Assembly: GCA_947165505.1 (NCBI GenBank)
Contig: CAMVAT010000011.1
Location: forward strand, 1-64,000
Direction of reading: 5' to 3'
Origin: an uncultured Prevotellaceae bacterium
GTDB taxonomy: Bacteria > Bacteroidota > Bacteroidia > Bacteroidales > Bacteroidaceae
DNA: 64,000 nt
Shown here: in pieces, positions 16,893 through 25,240 of the stretch
Position numbering within the stretch: the first letter of the stretch is position 1
Layout of the letters: each line of letters begins with the position of its first letter
Program-made: the position numbers and the translations under genes
Notes under the pieces: generated by a model
Database searches by the model: none
What the model saw: the letters and a program-made list of their open reading frames with translations, nothing else
Told to the model about the DNA's origin: nothing

Positions 16893-18389
16893 ATGAAAAG
16901 ACTTTGGCTATACATCGCTATCATGAGCGTCGGCACGACGGCTTGGGCACAACGGGTGCTCACGCTCGACGACTGCCGCCAACTGGCCCTTGACAACAAC
17001 AAGCAGCTCACCATCGCCCGTGTGAAACAAGACGCGGCCGCCAACGACAAACGGGCCATGCGCACCAAATACCTGCCCAAGGTGGACGCTCTGGCCGGGT
17101 ATGAGTGGACGTCGAGAGAGATATCGCTGCTGAGCGACGAGACCAAAGATAAATTGAACAACCTGGGCACGAACCTCAACGACAAGATGTCATCGACACT
17201 CACCAACGTCATCGGCACGATGGTGCAAAACGGTGTGATCACGCCCCAGGCGGCACAGGCGATGGGTAGCACCATGGGCAAGGCCGGACAGGCGATAGAA
17301 GGAGTGGGCAACCAACTGGGCCAGGGCATCACGGATGCCTTCCGCTCCGACACGCGCAATATGTTTGCCGGCTCTATCTTCATCCGCCAGCCGCTCTATA
17401 TGGGCGGCGCCATCACAGCCGCCAACCGCATCGCCGACCTGAAGGAGCAGCTGATGACCCACCAGATAGACATGAGCACTCAGAGCATCCTCTATGACAT
17501 CGAGCAGACATACTGGCTGGTGGTGTCGGTGCAGCAGAAAAACCGGTTGGCGCACAGTTTCTACGACCTGGTGAAGAAGTTGAACGACGACGTGCACAAG
17601 ATGATCGACGAGGGTGTGGCTACGCGCGCCGACGGTCTGAAAGTGGATGTGCGTGTGAACGAGGCCGAGATGGCCATCACCCAGGCCGAAGACGGTGTGG
17701 CGCTGGCCAAGATGCTGCTCTGCCAACTGTGCGGACTGCCGATGGACAGCGACATCACGCTGGCCGATGAGAACAGCGACAACATCATCAGCAGCGGCGA
17801 CGCCTACACGGCCGACGGTACTGCCGATGGCATCGACCGCCCCGAACTGCACCTGCTGGAAGGAGCCATCGACATCTCGCGCGAGGCTACCAAACTGGTG
17901 CGCGCGGCCTACCTGCCGCAGGTGGCACTCAATGCGGGCTACCTGATCAGCAACCCGTCGGTATATAACGGTTTCGAGAATAAGTTTAAAGGCATCTTCA
18001 ACGTAGGCGTCATCGCCCGCATCCCAGTGTGGACATGGCACGAGGGAAGATATAAGATGAACGCCGCGAAGGCCGCCACCACCATCGCCGAACTGGAATA
18101 TGAAGAGCTGAGCGAGAAAATCGACCTGCAAGTGTCGCAGTGCCGGTTTAAGGTGAAAGAGGCACACAAGAAATGTGACATGGCGCGCAAGAACATCTCT
18201 TCGGCTGAGGAGAACCTGCGCTGCGCCACGGTGGGATTTCAAGAGGGTGTGATGAGCACGACCGACGTGATGGCCGCCCAGACAGCGTGGCAGCAGGCCA
18301 AGTCGCAGCTCATCGAGGCTGAAAGCGACCTGAAGATGGCACAAGTGGCCCTGCGCAAGGCTGTGGGTGATCTGAGAGGTGAGAGGTAA
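16893..18389 (+). CDS. TolC-family outer-membrane efflux protein
   Basis: 498 residues. MKRLWLYIAIMSVGTTAWAQ is a signal peptide, followed by RVLTLDDCRQLALDNN, the usual opening of the first outer-membrane efflux repeat. Long amphipathic helices in both halves (for example around EEVKEAHKKCDMARKNISSA-like segments near residue 430) fit the TolC trimeric channel-tunnel. It forms the outer-membrane exit duct for the HlyD and permease genes that follow. Its last residues, LRGER, and the TAA stop come from the start of a GAGAGGTGAGAGGTAAG repeat, so the C-terminus has been reshaped by the repeat. Substrate unknown. Confidence 0.92.
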   Translation: MKRLWLYIAIMSVGTTAWAQRVLTLDDCRQLALDNNKQLTIARVKQDAAANDKRAMRTKYLPKVDALAGYEWTSREISLLSDETKDKLNNLGTNLNDKMSSTLTNVIGTMVQNGVITPQAAQAMGSTMGKAGQAIEGVGNQLGQGITDAFRSDTRNMFAGSIFIRQPLYMGGAITAANRIADLKEQLMTHQIDMSTQSILYDIEQTYWLVVSVQQKNRLAHSFYDLVKKLNDDVHKMIDEGVATRADGLKVDVRVNEAEMAITQAEDGVALAKMLLCQLCGLPMDSDITLADENSDNIISSGDAYTADGTADGIDRPELHLLEGAIDISREATKLVRAAYLPQVALNAGYLISNPSVYNGFENKFKGIFNVGVIARIPVWTWHEGRYKMNAAKAATTIAELEYEELSEKIDLQVSQCRFKVKEAHKKCDMARKNISSAEENLRCATVGFQEGVMSTTDVMAAQTAWQQAKSQLIEAESDLKMAQVALRKAVGDLRGER

Positions 18390-18510
18390 GAGGTGAGAGG
18401 TAAGAGAATAGTCTGGGGGCAAGGGGCAGGAGATTACATCGCCACGCAAGTAGGCACGATGACTATTGTCTAAACTCCCGAACTCCTAAGCTCCTAAACT
18501 CCAACATTAA
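18376..18510. repeat. Intergenic repeat block
   Basis: GAGAGGTAAGAGGTGAGAGG, then GGGGGCAAGGGGCAGGAGATTA, a CGCCACGCAAGTAGG phrase and CTCCTAAGCTCCTAAACTCC. Each phrase recurs in other gaps of the window. The block starts inside the last codons of the TolC gene. Confidence 0.7.
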
Positions 18511-18527
18511 ACGAAAGAGCATACAAT

Positions 18528-19511
18528 ATGTCAAAGAAAACACAACACAACAACATCCTGCTGGCCATCATCGGATTTGTGGCCGTCGTGGCCGCTGTGG
18601 CCGTCATCGGATACCTGACCATCGACCGCAGTGAAGATGTCATACAAGGACAGGTAGAGGTAGAGGAATATCGCATCTCGAGCAAGGTGCCCGGAAGGAT
18701 CCTTGAGATAAGGGTCAAAGAGGGCGACTTCGTGCACGCCGGCGATACCGTGGCCATACTCGAAGCACCTGAGGTGAACGCCAAGAAGACACAGGTGCAG
18801 AGCCTGGAGCAGGCTGCATCGGCCATGAGCGACATGGCAGAGGCCGGCGCGCGCCAGGAACAGATAGCCGGTGCCAAACAACTGTGGCAACAGGCCGAGG
18901 TGGGCGTGGACATCACCAAAAAATCGTACGAGCGCATCCAGCGCCTCTACGACGAGGGCGTGGTGACCGCACAGAAGCGCGACGAGGTGCTGGCACAATA
19001 CCAGGCCGCACAAGCACAGGCCAAAGCCGCCAAGAGCCAGTACGACATGGCGGTGAACGGAGCCCGACAGGAGGAGAAACGCGCTGCCGCAGCCAAGGTG
19101 AACCAGGCCCGGGGCGCCATACAAGAGGTGAACTCATACCTGCGCGAGACCATTCAGGTGGCACAGGCCGACGGCGAGGTGAGCAGCATCTACCCCAAGG
19201 TGGGTGAACTGGTGGGCACGGGATCGCCCATCATGACCATCTCGATGATGGACGAGGTGTGGGGAGCCTTCAATGTGCGCGAAGACCAGTTGAAGGGATT
19301 GAAAGTGGGCGACACACTGACCGCCTACGTACCCGCGTTCGACAAAAATGTGACGTTGAAAGTGTTTAATATCAAGGACATGGGCTCTTACGCCACATGG
19401 AAGGCGACGAAGAGCAGCGGACAATACGACCTGAAGACCTTCGAGGTGAAGGCTCATCCCGAGAAAGCGTTCGAAGGCCTCAGACCCGGCATGTCGCTGG
19501 TGATTAAATAG
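18528..19511 (+). CDS. HlyD-family membrane fusion protein
   Basis: 327 residues: one N-terminal membrane helix (about 9-28, NILLAIIGFVAVVAAVAVIG), a biotinyl-lipoyl-like half (RISSKVPGRILEIRVKEGDF), a long Ala/Gln-rich coiled-coil hairpin (about 85-190), and the second lipoyl half plus beta-barrel (GEVSSIYPKVGELVGTGSP). It is the periplasmic adaptor joining the inner-membrane permeases to TolC. It sits 138 repeat-filled bases after tolC and ahead of two permease genes, the usual order of Bacteroidota exporter operons. Confidence 0.92.
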   Translation: MSKKTQHNNILLAIIGFVAVVAAVAVIGYLTIDRSEDVIQGQVEVEEYRISSKVPGRILEIRVKEGDFVHAGDTVAILEAPEVNAKKTQVQSLEQAASAMSDMAEAGARQEQIAGAKQLWQQAEVGVDITKKSYERIQRLYDEGVVTAQKRDEVLAQYQAAQAQAKAAKSQYDMAVNGARQEEKRAAAAKVNQARGAIQEVNSYLRETIQVAQADGEVSSIYPKVGELVGTGSPIMTISMMDEVWGAFNVREDQLKGLKVGDTLTAYVPAFDKNVTLKVFNIKDMGSYATWKATKSSGQYDLKTFEVKAHPEKAFEGLRPGMSLVIK

Positions 19512-19760
19512 TTTGGGGGCAAGGGGCAGGGAGCAAGGGGCAGGAGATTACCTCGCCACGCAAGTAGGGACAGGGCGTGCCCTGTCCGGAGTGAGAATAT
19601 CAAATGACGGCTACTTGCGGATAGGGCACGCCCTGTCCCTACATCCAAACACTCAACCCTAAACACTCAACGTGGAATAGAGAGAGGTAAGAGGTAAGAG
19701 GTAAGAGATATGCCAAGAACACTCAACCCTAAACCCTAAACCCTCAACCCTCAACAAAAA
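19512..19760. repeat. Repeat-filled gap with nested palindrome
   Basis: GGGGGCAAGGGGCAGGGAGC, then an element whose two ends are GTAGGGACAGGGCGTGCCCT (from 19564) and the inverted copy ending about 19642. Each end is itself palindromic. GGTAAGAGGTAAGAGGTAAG and CTCAACCCTAAACCC heptamers follow. The same palindromic element is found at 22341-22416. Confidence 0.7.
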
Positions 19761-19792
19761 AGAACACTCAACAAAATAGGAAAAAAGAATCT

Positions 19793-20953
19793 TTGAAAAG
19801 AATCTGGAACATAGCACTGAGAGAATGCGGCAACCTGCGACGGAACCACATCTACTTGTTTTGCATGGTGATCTTCCCCGTGGTCGTCGTGGTGTTCTTC
19901 ACATCGGTGATGGGCGACGGACTGCCGCAGGAGATGCCCGTGGGCGTGGTGGATGAGGACAACACCTCGACCACGCGGTCGCTCATCCGCCGCCTCGACT
20001 CTTTTCAGTCGTCGAAAGTGGTGGGTCACTATACCGACATCAACGATGCCCGCAGCGCCATCCAGCGCAATGAGATTTACGCCTTTCTCTACCTGCCCAA
20101 GGGCACGACCGACCAACTGCTGGCTCAGCGGCAACCCAAGATATCTTTCTACTACAGCAACACCACGCTGATGGCGGGCGGACTGCTCTTCCGCGACCTG
20201 AAGACGGTATCGACACTGGGCAGCGCCGGCGTGGGTCAGGCCACCATGCGGGCACGTGGCTATACGCCAGAGCAGATCACTACCTTCCTGCAACCCATCC
20301 GCATCGACCTGCATGCCATAGGCAACCCGTGGGGCAACTACAACTACTACCTGAGCACGGTGCTCATACCGGGCTGCCTGCTGCTCTTCGTCTTGCTCAT
20401 CACCGCCTACAGCATCGGTACCGAACTGAAATTTAACCGTTCGAAGCAATGGTTAGAGATGGCCGACGGCAACATGGCGATAGCCCTGACCGGCAAGCTG
20501 CTGCCGCAGTTTCTTATCTTCGTCGCCATCATGTTCGGCTATTTCTACTACATCTATGGCGTGCTCCACTTCCCCCACCAAGGGCCCACGGGCAACATCG
20601 TGCTGCTGGGCATCCTCTCCATCCTGGCCTCCCAGGGTTTCGGCGCCTTCGCCTTCGGTCTGATGCCCTCGCTGCGCATGTCGATGAGCATCTGTTCGCT
20701 GTGGGGCGTGCTCAGCTTCACCACGGCAGGCGGCACCTTCCCCGTATTTGCCATGGACACCCCCATCGAGGCCCTGTCGTACCTCTTCCCCCTGCGCCAC
20801 TACTATATGTTTAACCAGATAGCCGTGTTCAACGGCTACGACCTGCACTACGCATGGTTTTACGTGGTGGCGCTCACCGTCTTTGCCGCCCTGCCCTTAC
20901 TGGTGTTGCACCGCATGCGCAAGGCCATGTTAGAATACGAATATATCCCCTGA
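19793..20953 (+). CDS. ABC-2 type exporter permease (first)
   Basis: 386 residues. An N-terminal membrane helix (about 18-38, LFCMVIFPVVVVVFF), a large extracytoplasmic domain starting with EMPVGVVDEDNTSTTRSL, then five helices in the C-terminal half, the YhhJ/YbhR-like ABC-2 layout. The start is TTG; there is no suitable ATG upstream and the frame opens at MKRIWNIALRE. It ends 4 bases before the second permease. No ATPase gene is present in the operon, so the energy source is either encoded elsewhere or not a classical nucleotide-binding subunit. Confidence 0.88.
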   Translation: MKRIWNIALRECGNLRRNHIYLFCMVIFPVVVVVFFTSVMGDGLPQEMPVGVVDEDNTSTTRSLIRRLDSFQSSKVVGHYTDINDARSAIQRNEIYAFLYLPKGTTDQLLAQRQPKISFYYSNTTLMAGGLLFRDLKTVSTLGSAGVGQATMRARGYTPEQITTFLQPIRIDLHAIGNPWGNYNYYLSTVLIPGCLLLFVLLITAYSIGTELKFNRSKQWLEMADGNMAIALTGKLLPQFLIFVAIMFGYFYYIYGVLHFPHQGPTGNIVLLGILSILASQGFGAFAFGLMPSLRMSMSICSLWGVLSFTTAGGTFPVFAMDTPIEALSYLFPLRHYYMFNQIAVFNGYDLHYAWFYVVALTVFAALPLLVLHRMRKAMLEYEYIP

Positions 20954-20957
20954 ACCT

Positions 20958-22238
20958 ATGGCGAACGGACTCATACAAACCATCCGCGAAGGCATACACG
21001 ACATGTGCTATATCTGGCGCGAGGAGATGAAAGCCTTCATCAAAGACGAGGGTGTCATCATCTTCTGCTTTCTCGTGCCCATCTTCTATCCACTGCTGTA
21101 CTCATGGGCCTACAACAACGAGGTGGTGCGCGAAGTGACCGTGACGGTGATCGACCAGTCGCACAGCCATGTGAGCCGCGATTTCATCCGCAAGATCGAT
21201 GCCTCGCCAGAAGTGCGGGTGGCAGCCTACAGCAACAGCATCGAAGAGGCCAGAGACCAGATAGCCAGCCAAGAGGTGCATGGTGCCATCTATTTCCCTC
21301 CCAACTTCGAGACACAGCTGATGCGCATGCAGCCCGCCACCGTGAGCCTCTATTGCGACATGAGCCTGATGCTCACCTATAAGGCCATCTATCAGTCGGC
21401 CATGTCGGTGTCGCAGCAGATGAACAAAGAAATACAAGTGCGCCTCTCGGGCAATGCCACGGCACGCGAAGACGAGATACTCACCCAACCGCTCGAATTT
21501 GAAGAGGTGCCCATCTTCAACACCACGGGCGGCTACGGCAACTCGATCCTGCCGGCGGTGCTGGTGCTGATTATCCAGCAGACGCTGCTCCTGGGCATCG
21601 GTCTGGCAGCCGGCACGGCACGCGAGCGCAATGCCTTCGGCGACCTGGTGCCCGTGAGCCGCCACTACAACGGCATCTTCCGCATCGTCTTCGGCAAATC
21701 GATGTGCTACGCCATGATTTACGCCGTCTTAGGAACCTACCTGACGCTGGTGGTACCCAGGCTGTTCGGATTCACCTCTATTGTACACCGCTCCGACTTA
21801 TTCGGGTTGATGGTGCCCTATATCTTGGCGTGTATCTTCTTTGGCATGATGCTGTCGTGCCTGACACGCTACCGTGAGAATGTGATGCTGCTGGTGGTGT
21901 TCACCTCAGTGCCGTTTCTGTTCCTTTCCGGCGTATCTTGGCCACAAAGCGCCATCCCCAGCGTATGGCAGGGCATCGGCTATCTCATCCCCTCGACATT
22001 CGGCATCCGCGGTTTCGTACGTCTGAGCACCATGGGAGGCAACCTCGCCGACGTGCAGTCGGAATACCAGATGCTGTGGTTGCAAGTGGCGGTCTATTTC
22101 CTGGCCACCTGTCTGGTGTATCGCTTCCAGATTATCAATGCGCGCAAAAACGCCATTGAAAGGATGAAAGAGGATTCTCTGGGGGCAGGAGGCTTCTCTG
22201 AGGGGCAAGGGGCAGGGAGCAAGGGGCAGGAGATATGA
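20958..22238 (+). CDS. ABC-2 type exporter permease (second)
   Basis: 426 residues, same layout as its neighbour: helix at about 33-53, extracytoplasmic domain (REVTVTVIDQSHSHVSRDF), then a cluster of helices including LLGIGLAAGTARERNAFG. It probably forms a heterodimer with the preceding permease (4-base gap). The last roughly 19 residues, from LGAGGFSEGQGAG to the end, are encoded by the GGGGCAAGGGGCAGGGAGC repeat. The original end was probably near ERMKED, and the repeat replaced the stop codon. Confidence 0.88.
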   Translation: MANGLIQTIREGIHDMCYIWREEMKAFIKDEGVIIFCFLVPIFYPLLYSWAYNNEVVREVTVTVIDQSHSHVSRDFIRKIDASPEVRVAAYSNSIEEARDQIASQEVHGAIYFPPNFETQLMRMQPATVSLYCDMSLMLTYKAIYQSAMSVSQQMNKEIQVRLSGNATAREDEILTQPLEFEEVPIFNTTGGYGNSILPAVLVLIIQQTLLLGIGLAAGTARERNAFGDLVPVSRHYNGIFRIVFGKSMCYAMIYAVLGTYLTLVVPRLFGFTSIVHRSDLFGLMVPYILACIFFGMMLSCLTRYRENVMLLVVFTSVPFLFLSGVSWPQSAIPSVWQGIGYLIPSTFGIRGFVRLSTMGGNLADVQSEYQMLWLQVAVYFLATCLVYRFQIINARKNAIERMKEDSLGAGGFSEGQGAGSKGQEI

Positions 22239-22435
22239 TGTTTTAGAGGTAAGAGGTGAGAGGTAAGAGAATAGTTTTGGGGCTGGGAGCAGGGAGCTTC
22301 TCTGAGGGGCAAGGGGCAGGGAGCAAGGGGCAGGACGCAAGTAGGGACAGGGCGTGCCCTGTCCGGAGTGAGGTGGTGTTATTCTTACTTGCGGACAGGG
22401 CACGCCCTGTCCCTACTTCCAAACACTCGACACTC
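22180..22435. repeat. GC-rich intergenic repeats and palindromic element
   Basis: Repeats begin inside the permease gene (GGGGGCAGGAGGCTTCTCTG twice), continue with GAGGTAAGAGGTGAGAGG, and include the palindromic element with ends at 22341-22364 and 22393-22416 also seen at 19564-19642. Confidence 0.7.
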
Positions 22436-22440
22436 GACCC

Positions 22441-22650
22441 TCAACCGTGTAAGAACACTAAACACTCAACCCTCAACCCTCAACCGTGTAAGAACACTAA
22501 ACACTCAACCCTCAACCCTCAACCGTGTAAGAACACTAAACACTCAACCCTAAACCCTCAACCGTGTAAGAACACTAAACCCTCAACCCTCAACCGTGTA
22601 AGAACACTAAACCCTCAACCCTAAACCCTAAACCGTGTAAGAACACTCAA
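22441..22650. repeat. Tandem array of about 39-bp units
   Basis: Six copies of ACCGTGTAAGAACACT, each but the last followed by variable numbers of a telomere-like heptamer (CCCTCAA/CCCTAAA). Units are 32-40 bases. Copies are near-identical but differ in heptamer number, which suggests slippage. It is not a CRISPR: there are no unique spacers. Confidence 0.8.
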
Positions 22651-22653
22651 CAC

Positions 22654-22689
22654 AAAAAAACATCTCGTTGAAGAACGAGATGTTTTTTT
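22654..22689. terminator. Bidirectional terminator
   Basis: A perfect 9-bp stem (CATCTCGTT / AACGAGATG) with a GAAG loop, flanked by seven A on the left and seven T on the right. It lies between the convergent permease and TonB-dependent receptor genes and can stop both. Confidence 0.9.
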
Positions 22690-22696
22690 GATGCCT

Positions 22697-25132
22697 TTAG
22701 AAATGTATGTTCAAGTCCACACCCGCCTGGATAGGATTGCCCTGCTGTGCGAAATAATACTGGGTGCCAGAGGCAGCAGAGGGCACGGCAAAGGTATTAT
22801 AGCGTGTGTCGGTCAGGTTGCGACCCCACAGGCTGACGCAGAGCCACCCGAAGTCGACATCGGCATGGGCGCCAAGCACAGCATACACGTCCTGTCCGTA
22901 GGTGTTGGCCTCGTCCCACCACGTCTTGCCCAGACCATAGACATTAGCTCCCACAGTGACCGCCTTAAGCGCACCGGCTGTGAAGTCGAAACGGTAGTCG
23001 GCCGCGGCATTGAAGGTGTGCATCGGCACGTATGGCACATACTTGTCTTTGTAATCCACCGTCTGCTCCACCCCACCCACGGCGACCTGGTCGGTATATT
23101 CCTTAAACACGGCACGGGTGTAGCCATAGCCCGCCGACCACGACAGGTGGTCGGCGATCAGATGTCCGCGCAGTGATGCCTCTATGCCGCAACTGTAGCT
23201 CTTACCGGCATTCACCATCATACGTCCGAAACCATAGTCGCCGGCCATGACCGTGAGCTGCTGGTTGCGCACCTGCATGTAGAAGCCGCTCAAGTCGAAC
23301 TGCATGGAACGGTCGAAGAGGTTGAGGTGTGTGCCGAACTCATAGTTCCAGCTCACCTCGGGTTTATATGCGATCGTCTCGCGGATATTGTCGTAGTCTT
23401 GCTCGGTGTGCGGCACATCATAACTGCCGCGCATGGCTTTTTGCGAGTTAGCGTTCAACTCCGTTTGCAGCACATCCGAAAACATCTGGAAATTGAACCC
23501 TCCGGCCCTGTAGCCCTTGCTCACCGTGGCATAGACATTGCTGCCGTCGTCGCCGAAACGGTAGGTGAGGCCGAACTTAGGCAGCAGTTGGTCGTAGTCG
23601 TTGTGCTCCTCGTGCTGCAAGAGTGACGAGAGCACATAGGTGGCATCGGTGCCCATCACGTGGGCAGTCATGGCCATAGCGGCCTCGGTGTCGTACTCCA
23701 CGCCCACATGGCTGTGGTCGTAGCGCAGTCCGAGAGTGGCCGTCAGGCGGTCGGTCAGGTCGATGTTCGACTCATGGAAGAATGCGATATTATACTGTGG
23801 TGTGTGAAACAGGCCCGGCACGTGCATCGTCACCTCCATCGCCACGCCGCCGGCCCGCTCAATGGCCTGCTTGGCAGCCGCCTCGGCCGCCGCTGCGGGC
23901 ATTCCCTGCTGGGCCATGCGGCCGGCCATCGACTGCACCATGGCGTTGTACATCGCCGTCTGTATGCCGCTGGCGATGGGTGCCGTGATGCCGTCGCCGA
24001 AATAGACGGGAGCCCACGTCTTGAGCCATGTATAGGACCCGTAGGCGCCTACCGTCCAATGCCATCGGCTGTTGTTACGGCTTTTGAAGACAAACTCCTG
24101 CGAGAAAGCATTCTGAAACTGCCGTTGCTCCAAGTGCATATAATCCTCGGGCAAGTAGTCCTGGTCCATCAGCATATAGTCTTTCAGATACTGATACGAG
24201 GTGGTGGAGAAGAAGTCGAAGCCACGGCCTGCCACCTTCAGGTTGAATGCCGTATTGAAGGCATTGCGGCGGTAGTTGTTCTGATAGTTGGTCGATGGCT
24301 GTGCCGTCTCGCCGCTCTGCTGATCCATCACGCCGTATGGGAATCCGTTTTGCCGCACATACTGGTAGTCGGCCACATAGTCGGCACTCACCTTGCGTGT
24401 GATGTCGAACATCATGCGCAGTTTGCCGCCCGCCTCGTCGTAGTTGTCGGCCCGCTCGCCTGTCAACTGGTTGCGGAAGAATCCGTTCTGTCCGCTATAG
24501 AACCCGGCGACGCTGAATGCGAAGTGGTCTGACACCTTCTGGTAATGTGCCACCTCGGCCTTGCGGTACAGACGGGTGCCGATGCCCAGGTTGATGTCGG
24601 TGCCCTGATAGCGCATCGGACTCTTAGAGTACATACGCACCAGTCCGCCCTCGGTATTCTGTCCGTAGAGCGTGCCTTGAGGTCCGCGCAGCACATCCAC
24701 GCGCTCCAGTTCGTAGGTATGGAAATTGAAAGCGCTCTTGCTGAGCAGCGGCATGCCATCGACATAGATGCCCACGGCGGGACTGTTCACGCGCGAACCG
24801 ATGCCGCGGATATACATCGACGACGTGATGCGCGAGCCGTATTGCGGCATGGCGAACGACGGCACGTAGGAGGACAGTTCACGGATGTCGCGCACGCCGA
24901 TGCGCTGCATCTCGGTAGCGTCGAACATCGCCGAACTGACCGGCTGCCGCCTGAGCAGGGTATTCTCTTTGGGTTGCGACACGACAATCACCTCGTCTAA
25001 GTCGTACACGCGCGAGGAGTCGGTCACTTGTTCATCGACGGTTATTCCTCTTTTGGTAACATCCTCAATTGCAAACGCTTGAGTAGATGCAGCCATCAAT
25101 ACGGCTGCCATAAAAACACCATTTCTTTTCAT
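22697..25132 (-). CDS. TonB-dependent outer-membrane receptor
   Basis: 811 residues. MKRNGVFMAAVLMAASTQAFA is a signal peptide; I choose this start, as 16 extra in-frame codons upstream lie over the promoter box. A TonB box-like stretch (DLDEVIVVSQP) leads into the plug (about 50-170: RDIRELSSYVPSF, MYIRGIGSR, RGPQGTLYGQNTEGG), then a 22-strand-type barrel ending in VDLNIHF. It lacks an N-terminal carboxypeptidase-like domain and a SusD partner, so it resembles siderophore, haem or cofactor receptors rather than glycan importers. An Ala-rich insert (about 420-445) lies in one loop. Ligand unknown. Confidence 0.9.
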   Translation of the reverse strand: MKRNGVFMAAVLMAASTQAFAIEDVTKRGITVDEQVTDSSRVYDLDEVIVVSQPKENTLLRRQPVSSAMFDATEMQRIGVRDIRELSSYVPSFAMPQYGSRITSSMYIRGIGSRVNSPAVGIYVDGMPLLSKSAFNFHTYELERVDVLRGPQGTLYGQNTEGGLVRMYSKSPMRYQGTDINLGIGTRLYRKAEVAHYQKVSDHFAFSVAGFYSGQNGFFRNQLTGERADNYDEAGGKLRMMFDITRKVSADYVADYQYVRQNGFPYGVMDQQSGETAQPSTNYQNNYRRNAFNTAFNLKVAGRGFDFFSTTSYQYLKDYMLMDQDYLPEDYMHLEQRQFQNAFSQEFVFKSRNNSRWHWTVGAYGSYTWLKTWAPVYFGDGITAPIASGIQTAMYNAMVQSMAGRMAQQGMPAAAAEAAAKQAIERAGGVAMEVTMHVPGLFHTPQYNIAFFHESNIDLTDRLTATLGLRYDHSHVGVEYDTEAAMAMTAHVMGTDATYVLSSLLQHEEHNDYDQLLPKFGLTYRFGDDGSNVYATVSKGYRAGGFNFQMFSDVLQTELNANSQKAMRGSYDVPHTEQDYDNIRETIAYKPEVSWNYEFGTHLNLFDRSMQFDLSGFYMQVRNQQLTVMAGDYGFGRMMVNAGKSYSCGIEASLRGHLIADHLSWSAGYGYTRAVFKEYTDQVAVGGVEQTVDYKDKYVPYVPMHTFNAAADYRFDFTAGALKAVTVGANVYGLGKTWWDEANTYGQDVYAVLGAHADVDFGWLCVSLWGRNLTDTRYNTFAVPSAASGTQYYFAQQGNPIQAGVDLNIHF

Positions 25133-25151
25133 CTTGTTTGAAATTTCGGTG

Positions 25152-25159
25152 CAAAGGTA
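25152..25159 (-). promoter_or_regulatory. -7 box of the TonB-dependent receptor
   Basis: TACCTTTG on the minus strand, 19 bases before the ATG at 25132. Confidence 0.6.
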
Positions 25160-25182
25160 CAACTTTAAGCCGACATACACAA

Positions 25183-25198
25183 TCCTAATTATTTAGGA
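25183..25198. promoter_or_regulatory. Palindrome upstream of the receptor promoter
   Basis: TCCTAA-TTAT-TTAGGA is a perfect inverted repeat 23 bases upstream of the -7 box, about where the -33 region lies. It could be a binding site controlling receptor expression, or the tail of transcription from the gene upstream. Confidence 0.4.
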
Positions 25199-25240
25199 TA
25201 GGTAGGTTTTATTGAAAAGATTTAGAGGTCTTGATTGGAA

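Noticed and set aside
17190..18449. 419-codon ORF antisense to tolC
   Set aside because: A shadow of the GC-rich tolC gene; His/Val/Gln-rich composition without motifs.
22256..22624. 122-codon ORF in the intergenic repeats
   Set aside because: It consists only of translated repeats (STLNPQPCKNTKH units).
22441..22650. CRISPR array
   Set aside because: The repeated unit is separated only by the same heptamers; there are no unique spacers and no cas genes in the window.
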